A stretch of 64,000 bases of DNA from Chloroflexi bacterium HGW-Chloroflexi-10 (lineage in GTDB: Bacteria; Chloroflexota; Anaerolineae; Anaerolineales; Anaerolineaceae). Where the stretch lies: assembly GCA_002840755.1 (NCBI GenBank), contig PHBZ01000019.1, positions 62,001 through 126,000 on the forward strand, written 5' to 3'. Within the stretch, counting starts at the first letter, position 1, and every line of letters begins with the position of its first letter. The position numbers and the translations under genes are program-made. Below, in pieces: positions 8,383-15,027 of the stretch. Below the pieces are notes generated by a model. That model did no database searches. It saw only the letters and a program-made list of their open reading frames with translations, and had not been told where the DNA came from.

Positions 8383-8832
8383 ATGAGCGAACAAGCTTCT
8401 CAACGCAGCCTGCAACTATTTCGGTCAGGTTTTTTCTGTGCTGAGAGTGTGCTTCTGGCGATAGCGGAGAGCCAGGGCATCCAATCAAATTTGATTCCCA
8501 GGATTGCCACGGGTTTTTGCAGTGGCATTTCCCGTAACGGTGGGATGTGTGGAGCTGTTAGCGGAGGCATCATGGGGATTGGCCTCGTTGCAGGCAGGAA
8601 TTCACCTTCTGAATCGCTCGAACCCACCTTTACCCTTGCTCAAAAATTGATCAACGCTTTTGAAGAGCAGTATGGCTCAGTCAACTGCCGCCAGTTAATC
8701 GGTTGTGACCTGGCAACTGAATCAGGGCAGCGATATTTTATGGAAAATAACCTCATGAAGCATTGTCTGCAATATGCCGAGGGAGCAACAAGGCTGGCAA
8801 TTTCACTGATTGATGGTAGATCTTCGGGTTAA
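8383..8832 (+). CDS. C_GCAxxG_C_C family protein
   Basis: A 149-residue protein with the Cys pattern of the C_GCAxxG_C_C family: FFCAESVL near residue 20, GFCSGI, GMCGAVSGG, then NCRQLIGCD and a last Cys near KHCLQYA. The conserved cysteines suggest metal or redox chemistry, and some members have N-terminal membrane or redox partners. The role of the family is not established. A GGAG site precedes the ATG. It follows the nucleoside phosphorylase by 49 bases and may be cotranscribed. Confidence 0.85.
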   Translation: MSEQASQRSLQLFRSGFFCAESVLLAIAESQGIQSNLIPRIATGFCSGISRNGGMCGAVSGGIMGIGLVAGRNSPSESLEPTFTLAQKLINAFEEQYGSVNCRQLIGCDLATESGQRYFMENNLMKHCLQYAEGATRLAISLIDGRSSG

Positions 8833-9056
8833 GGTCCATATCTACGGACAGGTTAAGGCAAGTCTAATCATCGCTTTTCACCAGCGAACGATGTATTCGC
8901 CGGCTGCCTTGAGACTGAGCATGTCCAAAGATCATCGCAAGCAGTAGGAATACGATGGGACCGGACTTATCATTCCCCAGCAGCCAACAACCGGTGATTG
9001 ACAATCGCGTATCACCTACGAACTCTCTCACACCATAACCTCGTTAACATAGGGTC
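8833..9056. other. Gene-free stretch before repeat copy B
   Basis: I find no start codon with a ribosome site and no clear regulatory element. A short open frame on the minus strand (about 8860-8970) encodes a hydrophobic peptide but lacks a start. It may be eroded island DNA. Confidence 0.5.
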
Positions 9057-9342
9057 TCCCCTTGGGGGCACTGAATAGTGAAGCATCCAAATTTGTGGGT
9101 GCTTTTTTGTTGGAGCGGCAGTGGGTGGGTCTGGTGGTTGGCGGGTTGGTTTGATGATAAGAATAGACCCACCCTTGTCCTGTGGGGGACAGATGGATTT
9201 GGCAAGGGGCGAGGCATCGGGTATTGAACGGGGCAGAGAAATTCCTCCAGCCTCGCCCGTACGGGTTGGTGTGCTGCTAAGAATTGAGCCGCCCTTGTTT
9301 GGTGGTGTGGGGAGGGGATTGGTGCGCAGGCCCGGTTGAGGG
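9057..9342 (+). repeat. Dispersed two-hairpin repeat, copy B (tRNA-Glu 3'-end duplicate)
   Basis: The first 22 bases repeat 383-404 exactly, i.e. the last 13 bases of tRNA-Glu plus its discriminator and 8 downstream bases. The terminator hairpin (9081-9108) and both stem pairs follow: GGGTGGGTCT 9123-9132 with 9165-9174, and GGGCGAGGC 9207-9215 with 9250-9258. Copy B has an extra diverged unit (9262-9310) and an end (9314-9342) that matches copy C but not A. The upstream part of the tRNA is missing, as expected for the distal attachment site of an integrated element. Confidence 0.85.
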
Positions 9343-9361
9343 CCCTCGGAAAACGTGGTGA

Positions 9362-9576
9362 TGGCGCCGGCGCGTCAACTCAAACTACAACCTTTCCGGC
9401 CTGCTTTACTGCCAGCATTGCGTCAGCCTCATGAATGGCGTATCCATCGAAGAAGGCAGTCACAGCCGCGTCCTGCTCAATTCCCTGGAACCTGGAAGCC
9501 GACGAGCTCGAAATCCGTTCCAAACTCGTCGAAATTGAACTGATCTTCCGTCAAAGGTCCCCCATTCGATTCTGAG
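9362..9576 (+). pseudogene. Remnant of a large serine recombinase (zinc-ribbon region)
   Basis: One frame reads RRVNSNYNLSGLLYCQHC, very like the start of the zinc-ribbon domain of large serine recombinases, which usually read LSGLLxCGxCG followed by M-x-G; here MNGVS follows. A stop (TGA 9359) precedes it. About 90 bases later the likely continuation EADELEIRSKLVEIEL is in another frame and ends at a stop near 9576. It is therefore a frameshifted C-terminal fragment with no catalytic domain. Its place next to the att-like copy B suggests it belonged to the element that made the tRNA duplication or to an older one. Confidence 0.55.
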
Positions 9577-9619
9577 CAACTTAAAACTTCCACTGCTCAA
9601 GTAAAACGCTCAATTTAGC

Positions 9620-9665
9620 TTGACAAAATCAATTACTCAGGCTATTCTATGTATAGAATAGCCTG
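9620..9665 (+). promoter_or_regulatory. Promoter with overlapping PadR-type operator
   Basis: TTGACA (9620-9625) and TATTCT (9643-9648) are 17 bases apart. A perfect inverted repeat, CAGGCTATTCTA (9638-9649) and TAGAATAGCCTG (9654-9665) with 4 bases between, covers the -10 box. A repressor bound here would block the promoter. The first gene downstream is the PadR regulator at 9779, so autoregulation is likely. Confidence 0.75.
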
Positions 9666-9778
9666 CTGAAATATTTTGTTAATGAAGAAATATAGATGAG
9701 CGATTGGAAAACAGTGCTCAAAGTTGAACCCCTGTGCCTTAGTAATTTCTATTAAAAGTACTTAAGGAGGATGAAGTA

Positions 9779-10321
9779 GTGACTCAGATTGAAATTGTTC
9801 TGCTCGCTTTGCTCTATGAAAAAGATCGCTATGGTTATGAGATGGAGTCGGTGATTGAAGAACGAAATATGAGAAACTGGACAAAGATCGGGTTTTCCTC
9901 GATTTACAATGCTTTAAAGAATCTTGAGAAAAAGAAACTGATCTGTTCCAGGTATGAAGATGCTTACGGTTCCCCCACACGCAAGGTGTATTTTATTAAG
10001 GACGATGTGAAGACTACCGTACGTGGCATTATAAAAAGAACACTCCAATCACCTGAGCGTGTTTACAGCGAATTTTCCATAGGACTGGCTTTTTCACATC
10101 TTCTCACGAAGGATGAGGTTGTTGAATGCCTTACCCAATATCGCAAGAGCCTTGAAGATAGACAGCAAACTATCCTACGAAATTATTCAAAGCAGCCAAG
10201 TCTGCAAAATACGATTCACTTAAAGGCATTGTTTACCCATCCACTGAAATTGATTGAGACCGAAATTGAGTGGATAGATGATTTAATAAAGGACATCCAG
10301 GAGGAAAAAAATGATTATTGA
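9779..10321 (+). CDS. PadR family transcriptional regulator
   Basis: A 180-residue protein starting at GTG 9779 with AAGGAGG eight bases upstream. The N-terminal winged helix has the PadR pattern: ILLAL-like EIVLLALLYEKDRYGYEM, SSIYNALKNLEKKKLI and the wing SPTRKVYFIKDD. The C-terminal half is helical, as in the Vir_act_alpha_C dimerisation part. It overlaps the next gene by 11 bases, so the two are translationally coupled. Expression is probably self-controlled by the palindrome at 9638-9665. The base composition is visibly more AT-rich than the flanking genes. Confidence 0.88.
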   Translation: MTQIEIVLLALLYEKDRYGYEMESVIEERNMRNWTKIGFSSIYNALKNLEKKKLICSRYEDAYGSPTRKVYFIKDDVKTTVRGIIKRTLQSPERVYSEFSIGLAFSHLLTKDEVVECLTQYRKSLEDRQQTILRNYSKQPSLQNTIHLKALFTHPLKLIETEIEWIDDLIKDIQEEKNDY

Positions 10322-11303
10322 ACATTTCAAGCCTTATTTTGGGCAAAGCTGCGAGCCGACAACAGTCGGCAATCTTCTTCAGCATAGCGGATTAACACTT
10401 TCGGAACCGATGCTTTTCGGAATCGGCGAGGGACTTAATTTTATCTACTGGGACAGCAAACAATTGGGCTTTCCTTTTTTAGGCGGAAGATGCAAACAGG
10501 ATGTTTTAACAGAGAACATTGTAAAAAATCTGAACTTAAAATTAGAAACCAGGGAAACTGCATCAAAAGAAAAAGCATGGGGATTTGTAAAATCAAACAT
10601 TGATAACGGTATTCCTGTTGGGTTAAAACTGGATTTTTATTATCTTGAATATATCAAGGAAAAGATACATTTTGCCGCTCACTATGTGACGATATACGGA
10701 TATGATGAGAAATTCGGATATTTGGTTGATGGAGATTCAACAGTAAAATCGAGCTTATCAAGCATCGCTGAGGCCAGAAGCTACAAAGGCCCGATGTCCT
10801 CGCCCAACCGCGCTTTTACCATAACGGCAATGGATAAGCTTCCCGATATTAAAATTACCATTACCCACGCTATAAATCAAAATGCAAAGCAATATCTGAA
10901 TCCGCCGATCCAAAACATATCCTTTAAAGGAATCAGAAAAACAGCAAAGCTCATCACAAAATGGTTTGAAAGACCGGGAATTACACCACAATTGATAGCT
11001 CAGGCTGGTTTACTAATGGAAGAAGCCGGCACAGGGGGAGCCTTGTTCAGAAATATATACCGGGATTTTCTAAAAGAATGTGATTTTCTTTATCCGGAGT
11101 TGGGACTTCATGAAGCATATTTGCGGTTCGCTCAAATTGCTCCGATGTGGACAGAAGTATCAAAACTAATTTGTAGTGCAGGAGAGTATTCCAATGAGCA
11201 GCAACTAGTTGAAGCATCTAAAATATTAATGGAAATTGCATCTTTAGAGGAAAATACCATGAAGTTGCTTTCTGAAAAGACCTCAGTTTTTACTGATCAT
11301 TAA
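10311..11303 (+). CDS. BtrH N-terminal domain/DUF4872-like protein
   Basis: A 330-residue protein. The N-terminal half resembles the BtrH N-terminal domain of butirosin biosynthesis (acyl-transfer, papain-like fold): GQSCEPTTVGNLLQHSG places a Cys at residue 14, and HYVTIYGYDEKFGYLVDGD supplies the usual His and Asp. The C-terminal half (about 170-330) is helical like DUF4872. BtrH moves an acyl group from carrier protein to an aminoglycoside; whether this one acylates anything is unknown, and no carrier protein is near. It is coupled to padR by an 11-base overlap. Low GC suggests transfer. Confidence 0.7.
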   Translation: MIIEHFKPYFGQSCEPTTVGNLLQHSGLTLSEPMLFGIGEGLNFIYWDSKQLGFPFLGGRCKQDVLTENIVKNLNLKLETRETASKEKAWGFVKSNIDNGIPVGLKLDFYYLEYIKEKIHFAAHYVTIYGYDEKFGYLVDGDSTVKSSLSSIAEARSYKGPMSSPNRAFTITAMDKLPDIKITITHAINQNAKQYLNPPIQNISFKGIRKTAKLITKWFERPGITPQLIAQAGLLMEEAGTGGALFRNIYRDFLKECDFLYPELGLHEAYLRFAQIAPMWTEVSKLICSAGEYSNEQQLVEASKILMEIASLEENTMKLLSEKTSVFTDH

Positions 11304-11398
11304 TTTATATAGGCGAACCTATGTATTAGGAAGAATAATAGATTTGATAAGATTTTAGCCAGTTCATTCATATATTAACGGTTTTTGAAAAGGCTTTG

Positions 11399-11908
11399 TC
11401 AGGCAGATAACCGCAGCAACAAGTTGGCCAATAATCCGAAAATGTACATACCTACGCCAAACGCAGTGTGATTCATCAGGCTGCGAAGCCTTGCCTGCGC
11501 AGGATTTAAGGTTTTTGATGCAGCCAATCCAAGCCCAAATGAAGGCTGCATGATGAAGAACGGCGCCAAGACTGTGATGACCCCGAAGGCGATCGCGGGA
11601 ACCGGCGTTGGATTTTGAAGCCAATCGCTGCCGACTAATAAAACAAACGTGATGGCAAAGGTGACACCAATCATATAATGGGCGACCCATCCCAGCGCAC
11701 ATTCCGCGCTCTTACGTGGAGCAGAACCAATATTTGTATGCCTAAAGGTTCCCTCCGGCATGTACCTAAGCCAGCGCCCGACCAGACAGATATTGGATGG
11801 CGTGATCTTAAAAGCATGTTTGAGAAATTGCGCCCAAAGATCGAATGTGAGCGTTGCGCCAAGCCCAATGAGGATTGCGCTAATGAAAGAGAGGGTCAGA
11901 TTATTCAT
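11399..11908 (-). CDS. DUF2938 family membrane protein
   Basis: A 169-residue protein with four membrane segments: an N-terminal ISAILIGLGATLTFDLWAQF, then WVAHYMIGVTFAITFVLLV, AIAFGVITVLAPFFIM and a C-terminal GVGMYIFGLLANLLL. The loop with GRWLRYMPEGTFRH and the QPSFGLGLAASKTLNP segment match my memory of DUF2938. Function is unknown. It is the last gene of a six-gene minus-strand series that begins with the MalT-like regulator at 17766. Confidence 0.75.
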   Translation of the reverse strand: MNNLTLSFISAILIGLGATLTFDLWAQFLKHAFKITPSNICLVGRWLRYMPEGTFRHTNIGSAPRKSAECALGWVAHYMIGVTFAITFVLLVGSDWLQNPTPVPAIAFGVITVLAPFFIMQPSFGLGLAASKTLNPAQARLRSLMNHTAFGVGMYIFGLLANLLLRLSA

Positions 11909-11962
11909 GAGTCACCTGTTTCTTATTTATTACTATCCAATAAAGGTTTTTGCCGGCCCGTC

Positions 11963-12244
11963 TTATTCCCTGGACGTGTCTTGCGGGCCGGCTTCAACGA
12001 AATTAACCGAAAGTAATGGCATTCCCAGGTCGCGTACTTTCTTCAGTATTCCATACAGCGCCGCCTGATCCACCACCAGGCCGGTCAGGAGGGTATTGCC
12101 GTCCTCTTCCAGGATGATGGTCAGGCTTTCAAACCAGTCTGTCCACCGATGACCCAGATGGCCTTTGATCCTGATTTGACAGATCGATGGCTGGCTGGCA
12201 TTATTTCCCTGACTGTGTTTGTCCGGCGTGTTCTGATCAAGCAT
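11963..12244 (-). CDS. Small KGHL-type protein of unknown function, paralogue 2
   Basis: A 93-residue protein, start supported by CAGGAG. It shares KGHL, W-x-DWF, a central Gly, VDQAALYG-x-L and LLSV with the product of 4086-4358. The surrounding order also matches: both are downstream of a MalT-like regulator and next to membrane proteins. The first 20 residues and the tail are polar and unlike the paralogue. Role unknown; no catalytic motif is visible. Confidence 0.75.
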   Translation of the reverse strand: MLDQNTPDKHSQGNNASQPSICQIRIKGHLGHRWTDWFESLTIILEEDGNTLLTGLVVDQAALYGILKKVRDLGMPLLSVNFVEAGPQDTSRE

Positions 12245-12274
12245 AATTGTTTTTGCTCCTGATATTTTGTGCTT

Positions 12275-13186
12275 CTATGCCAGCGTGATGACGACATTGC
12301 CTTTTTTGTGTCCCGCTTCGACATAGCGGTGTGCCTCAGCCACCTGTTCCAGCGGGTAGCGCCGGTCGATGACCGCTTTGATCTCGCCCGCCTCAATCCG
12401 CTCTTTGATGAAGATAAATTCTTCCATGGTTTGTTTGGTGTTGAGCTTAGCAATGGTGACGTAGGTTCCGTTGGGCTTGAGGGCTTTCGAGTACTGTGAT
12501 TTCAGGCATTTTCCAAGCGTATCAAAGATGACGTCATACAGCGTTGCGCTTGTTGAAAAATCCTCTTTTGTATAGTCAATGACGTGGCTTGCCCCCAGGG
12601 ATTTCACCAATTCCAGGTTGGCCGTACTGCAAACCCCGGTCACCTCTGCCCCAAAGTAACGGGCAAGCTGAAGCGCATAGGTACCCACACTTCCGGAAGC
12701 GCCGTAGATCAGGACTTTTTGTCCGCGTTGAATATTGCCTTTGCGAAGCAGGCGCAGCGCTGTAGGCGCCCCTATCGGTACGGCGGCAGCTTCCTCATAA
12801 GTCAGATTATCCGGTTTGGTCAACACCAACCCATCCTGGGGAAGGCATTTATAGGCTGCGTGAGCGCCAAAATTCTGCGCTAAGGTGGATGCAAAAACCG
12901 GGTCACCTGCCTTGAAGCGGGTTACATCTTTGCCAACTGCTTCGACTTCACCGGAGAGTTCCATTCCGTAGATTGGATGTTTTGGTTTTGTGAAACCCAA
13001 TGTGATGCGAGCGGGAAGCCAGAACAGGGGCGGTACGTTAAGGCTGCGCATTCGGATATCTCCGGCGGTGACAGTGGCCGCACGCACTTTTACCAGGATT
13101 TCATGGTCTTTGGGCGTAGGTTTTTCAACCTCCTGGAAATGAAGTACTTCCGGACCTCCAAATTTTGATGCTACGATTGCTTTCAT
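12275..13186 (-). CDS. NAD(P)-dependent zinc-independent oxidoreductase (quinone reductase-like MDR)
   Basis: A 303-residue medium-chain dehydrogenase/reductase. The start [10 protein letters not shown] at 13186 is chosen because GGAGG lies eight bases before it; the frame is open 15 bases further. The GroES-like N-terminal half lacks the zinc-binding cysteines. The Rossmann motif is [24 protein letters not shown] and FDTLGK follow, as in the quinone oxidoreductase/reticulon-4-interacting group. It probably reduces quinones or enones with NADPH; the true substrate is unknown. It lies 30 bases before the small KGHL gene in the same operon. Confidence 0.85.
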   Translation of the reverse strand: MKAIVASKFGGPEVLHFQEVEKPTPKDHEILVKVRAATVTAGDIRMRSLNVPPLFWLPARITLGFTKPKHPIYGMELSGEVEAVGKDVTRFKAGDPVFASTLAQNFGAHAAYKCLPQDGLVLTKPDNLTYEEAAAVPIGAPTALRLLRKGNIQRGQKVLIYGASGSVGTYALQLARYFGAEVTGVCSTANLELVKSLGASHVIDYTKEDFSTSATLYDVIFDTLGKCLKSQYSKALKPNGTYVTIAKLNTKQTMEEFIFIKERIEAGEIKAVIDRRYPLEQVAEAHRYVEAGHKKGNVVITLA

Positions 13187-13267
13187 TGATTTATCCTCCA
13201 TATTTTTATTAGGTTATGCTGATTGTTTACGGTATAAAAACCGTAAAGTGATTTTGATTTCAATTGT

Positions 13268-13975
13268 TTAGCGAGCATGGGAACCAACGGCGGCGGACCT
13301 AGGGGCACGCACGGATGGCCGCTTACGGATAGCCCATTCAGCCACAGCCAGGTTGATCACCCAGGCTGCACCCATCAATAATGCATTTTCAAACTCGTTT
13401 GGTACGCCAATGAGCAGCGCCCCGACCATCCCTGTCAGCACCTGCGTGCCTGCGCCCAGCCCAATGGCATAGGCGCGTGTCATCCAGGCACGGTGCTGAT
13501 TGATGTTGCGCCGCCGGATCGAGATAAACCCAAGGATGATGGAGAGGGTCATGCCAAGTCCGAAAAAGAGCCTAAATGCATAGAGGAGATCGCTGGGACC
13601 TTCCGGGCGGGGATAGAAAATGGTCATCCACATCCCTGAAAACCCTACCAGAAGTCCAATTGGAACGAGAAACCGCCCAACCCAGCGGTGCCAGCCGGTT
13701 CCGTGCTTCCAGAGACGGCTCACGAACTGGAATGCTCCGAGCAAGGCATAGACCGCGGCGGTAATAATATGAATAACCACGGGCGAGGGGGATGCAAAGA
13801 AGCGGGCATTGCCGGCTGTGATCTCTGCACCGTTTGCCAGTTGATTGAGGCGGGCGATACCGAAAATGAGAGGAATGATGCTGAGCAGGATCAGCCCAGC
13901 GGGCAGCCACCACGCGGTTCGCACTTTTTTTGCTGGTGCTTTGATTTGACCTTTAGCATGAGTAATCGCTTTCAT
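13268..13975 (-). CDS. DUF2306-like membrane protein
   Basis: A 235-residue protein; the start at 13975 has AAGGAG, whereas the longer frame to 14059 has none. Seven or so hydrophobic segments are visible. The pattern is an N-terminal helix with LIFGIARL, then HIITAAVYALLGAFQFV, HRWVGRFLVPIGL, a FRLFFGLGM helix and an HRAWMTRAYAIGLGAG helix. The spaced His residues near helix ends resemble DUF2306/DoxX-like proteins, some of which may bind haem. Function is not established. It sits in the minus-strand series controlled, probably, by the MalT-like regulator upstream. Confidence 0.68.
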   Translation of the reverse strand: MKAITHAKGQIKAPAKKVRTAWWLPAGLILLSIIPLIFGIARLNQLANGAEITAGNARFFASPSPVVIHIITAAVYALLGAFQFVSRLWKHGTGWHRWVGRFLVPIGLLVGFSGMWMTIFYPRPEGPSDLLYAFRLFFGLGMTLSIILGFISIRRRNINQHRAWMTRAYAIGLGAGTQVLTGMVGALLIGVPNEFENALLMGAAWVINLAVAEWAIRKRPSVRAPRSAAVGSHAR

Positions 13976-14071
13976 TTTTAACTCCTTAGACAAATTTCCG
14001 GATTGCAGTATGTGCTTCTGAGACAGGCGGCTGTTTGGCCGCCTGTGCTCGGTATGCACTTTCCGGCGAAA

Positions 14072-14848
14072 TTAATCGGCTGCGCTCAGGTTGAGCTGTG
14101 GACGTGCTTCTTCGGATAAGGGTTGAGAAGCAGGCACCCGGCGTTCCGTAAAGAGGGCGTATCCAAGCCAGGCCAGTGCGAACCCCATCGGTATCGCCGC
14201 CAACCGTTCGAGCTGGTGCGGAAGCAGTATACCCATGACGACCGCCAAAGGCCCTGATATGGCAAGCAGGACAGCCGCCCAGCGCGGCAGGATGCGGGCG
14301 CGGAAGATCGCAATGCCAAATAGGAGAAGGCCAAGCAAATACAAAACCGTTACGAACTTGGATATCACTGCGAAGGCTCCGAGGTTCATCGGGCCACCGG
14401 CCCCACTGGCCATCCCCAAGGCGCTTTCTACAAAATTCGGTGACTCTGTCACCAACAGCGGCAGGATTAAGGGTTCGACAAATGAATAGCACATTTGGAC
14501 TGCATAGAAGATGGTTAAGAGGAGATAGCCGGCCAGACCCTGCCAACCGGTCTTTTCCACGTGCCTGGCATAGAGCCCTGTAATTCCGAGAAGGCCAAAG
14601 ATGGACATGACCGTCTTCAGTGAGGTGATGATTATGAATGCGCTGGTATTGACTGACGCAAGAACGTCAGGCGGGTGGACCGGCTGAATGCCGGCGAAAA
14701 TGGTCCCTGCCACCATTGCGGATAAACCTGCCCAACGGATGAGCTTCGAGGTTGTGATCTTCATTTTGCTCTCTTTGATCGCGGTGTTGCGATTGGTATT
14801 CATCTGTTTGTCTCCTTCTATTGAATCTATTTGTTTGTTGGCAGCCAT
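14072..14848 (-). CDS. Multi-pass membrane protein of unknown function
   Basis: Up to 258 residues with about six membrane segments. Two starts each have a ribosome site: ATG 14848 (GGAG) and ATG 14803 (AAGGAG). A third, 14764, has GAGAG and starts right at the first helix. The hydrophobic parts include FIIITSLKTVMSIFGLLGI, LAGYLLLTIFYAVQMCYSF and LYLLGLLLFGIAIFRARI. I do not recognise the family. It is the first gene after the regulator and is preceded by three TGTGGGGA repeats that could be activator sites. Confidence 0.6.
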   Translation of the reverse strand: MAANKQIDSIEGDKQMNTNRNTAIKESKMKITTSKLIRWAGLSAMVAGTIFAGIQPVHPPDVLASVNTSAFIIITSLKTVMSIFGLLGITGLYARHVEKTGWQGLAGYLLLTIFYAVQMCYSFVEPLILPLLVTESPNFVESALGMASGAGGPMNLGAFAVISKFVTVLYLLGLLLFGIAIFRARILPRWAAVLLAISGPLAVVMGILLPHQLERLAAIPMGFALAWLGYALFTERRVPASQPLSEEARPQLNLSAAD

Positions 14849-14919
14849 CGTTTTATCTCCTGTCTGACGATTTCTGGTACGGATATGTTCTTTCCTTCGA
14901 TCACAAATATACAAATTAA

Positions 14920-14963
14920 TGTGGGGAGCTGCCTTCCCCAGATGTGGGGATTTGGTGTGGGGA
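14920..14963 (-). promoter_or_regulatory. Three TGTGGGGA direct repeats (MalT-box-like)
   Basis: TGTGGGGA occurs at 14920, 14943 and 14956, spaced 23 and 13 bases, all in one orientation. They lie between the MalT-like regulator and the next gene of its series. The first copy is just upstream (in the minus direction) of a TATATT box, near where a -35 box would be. MalT of enteric bacteria recognises a GGGGA(T/G)-type asymmetric box in groups, so these are good candidates for sites of the neighbouring regulator. The orientation relative to transcription is reversed compared with what I recall for MalT. Confidence 0.5.
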
Positions 14964-15027
14964 GAATCCAAAGACCCCGCCAAATTTCTCTGATGGGTTT
15001 TTTTGGATATCCTATTTAGACGTAAGT

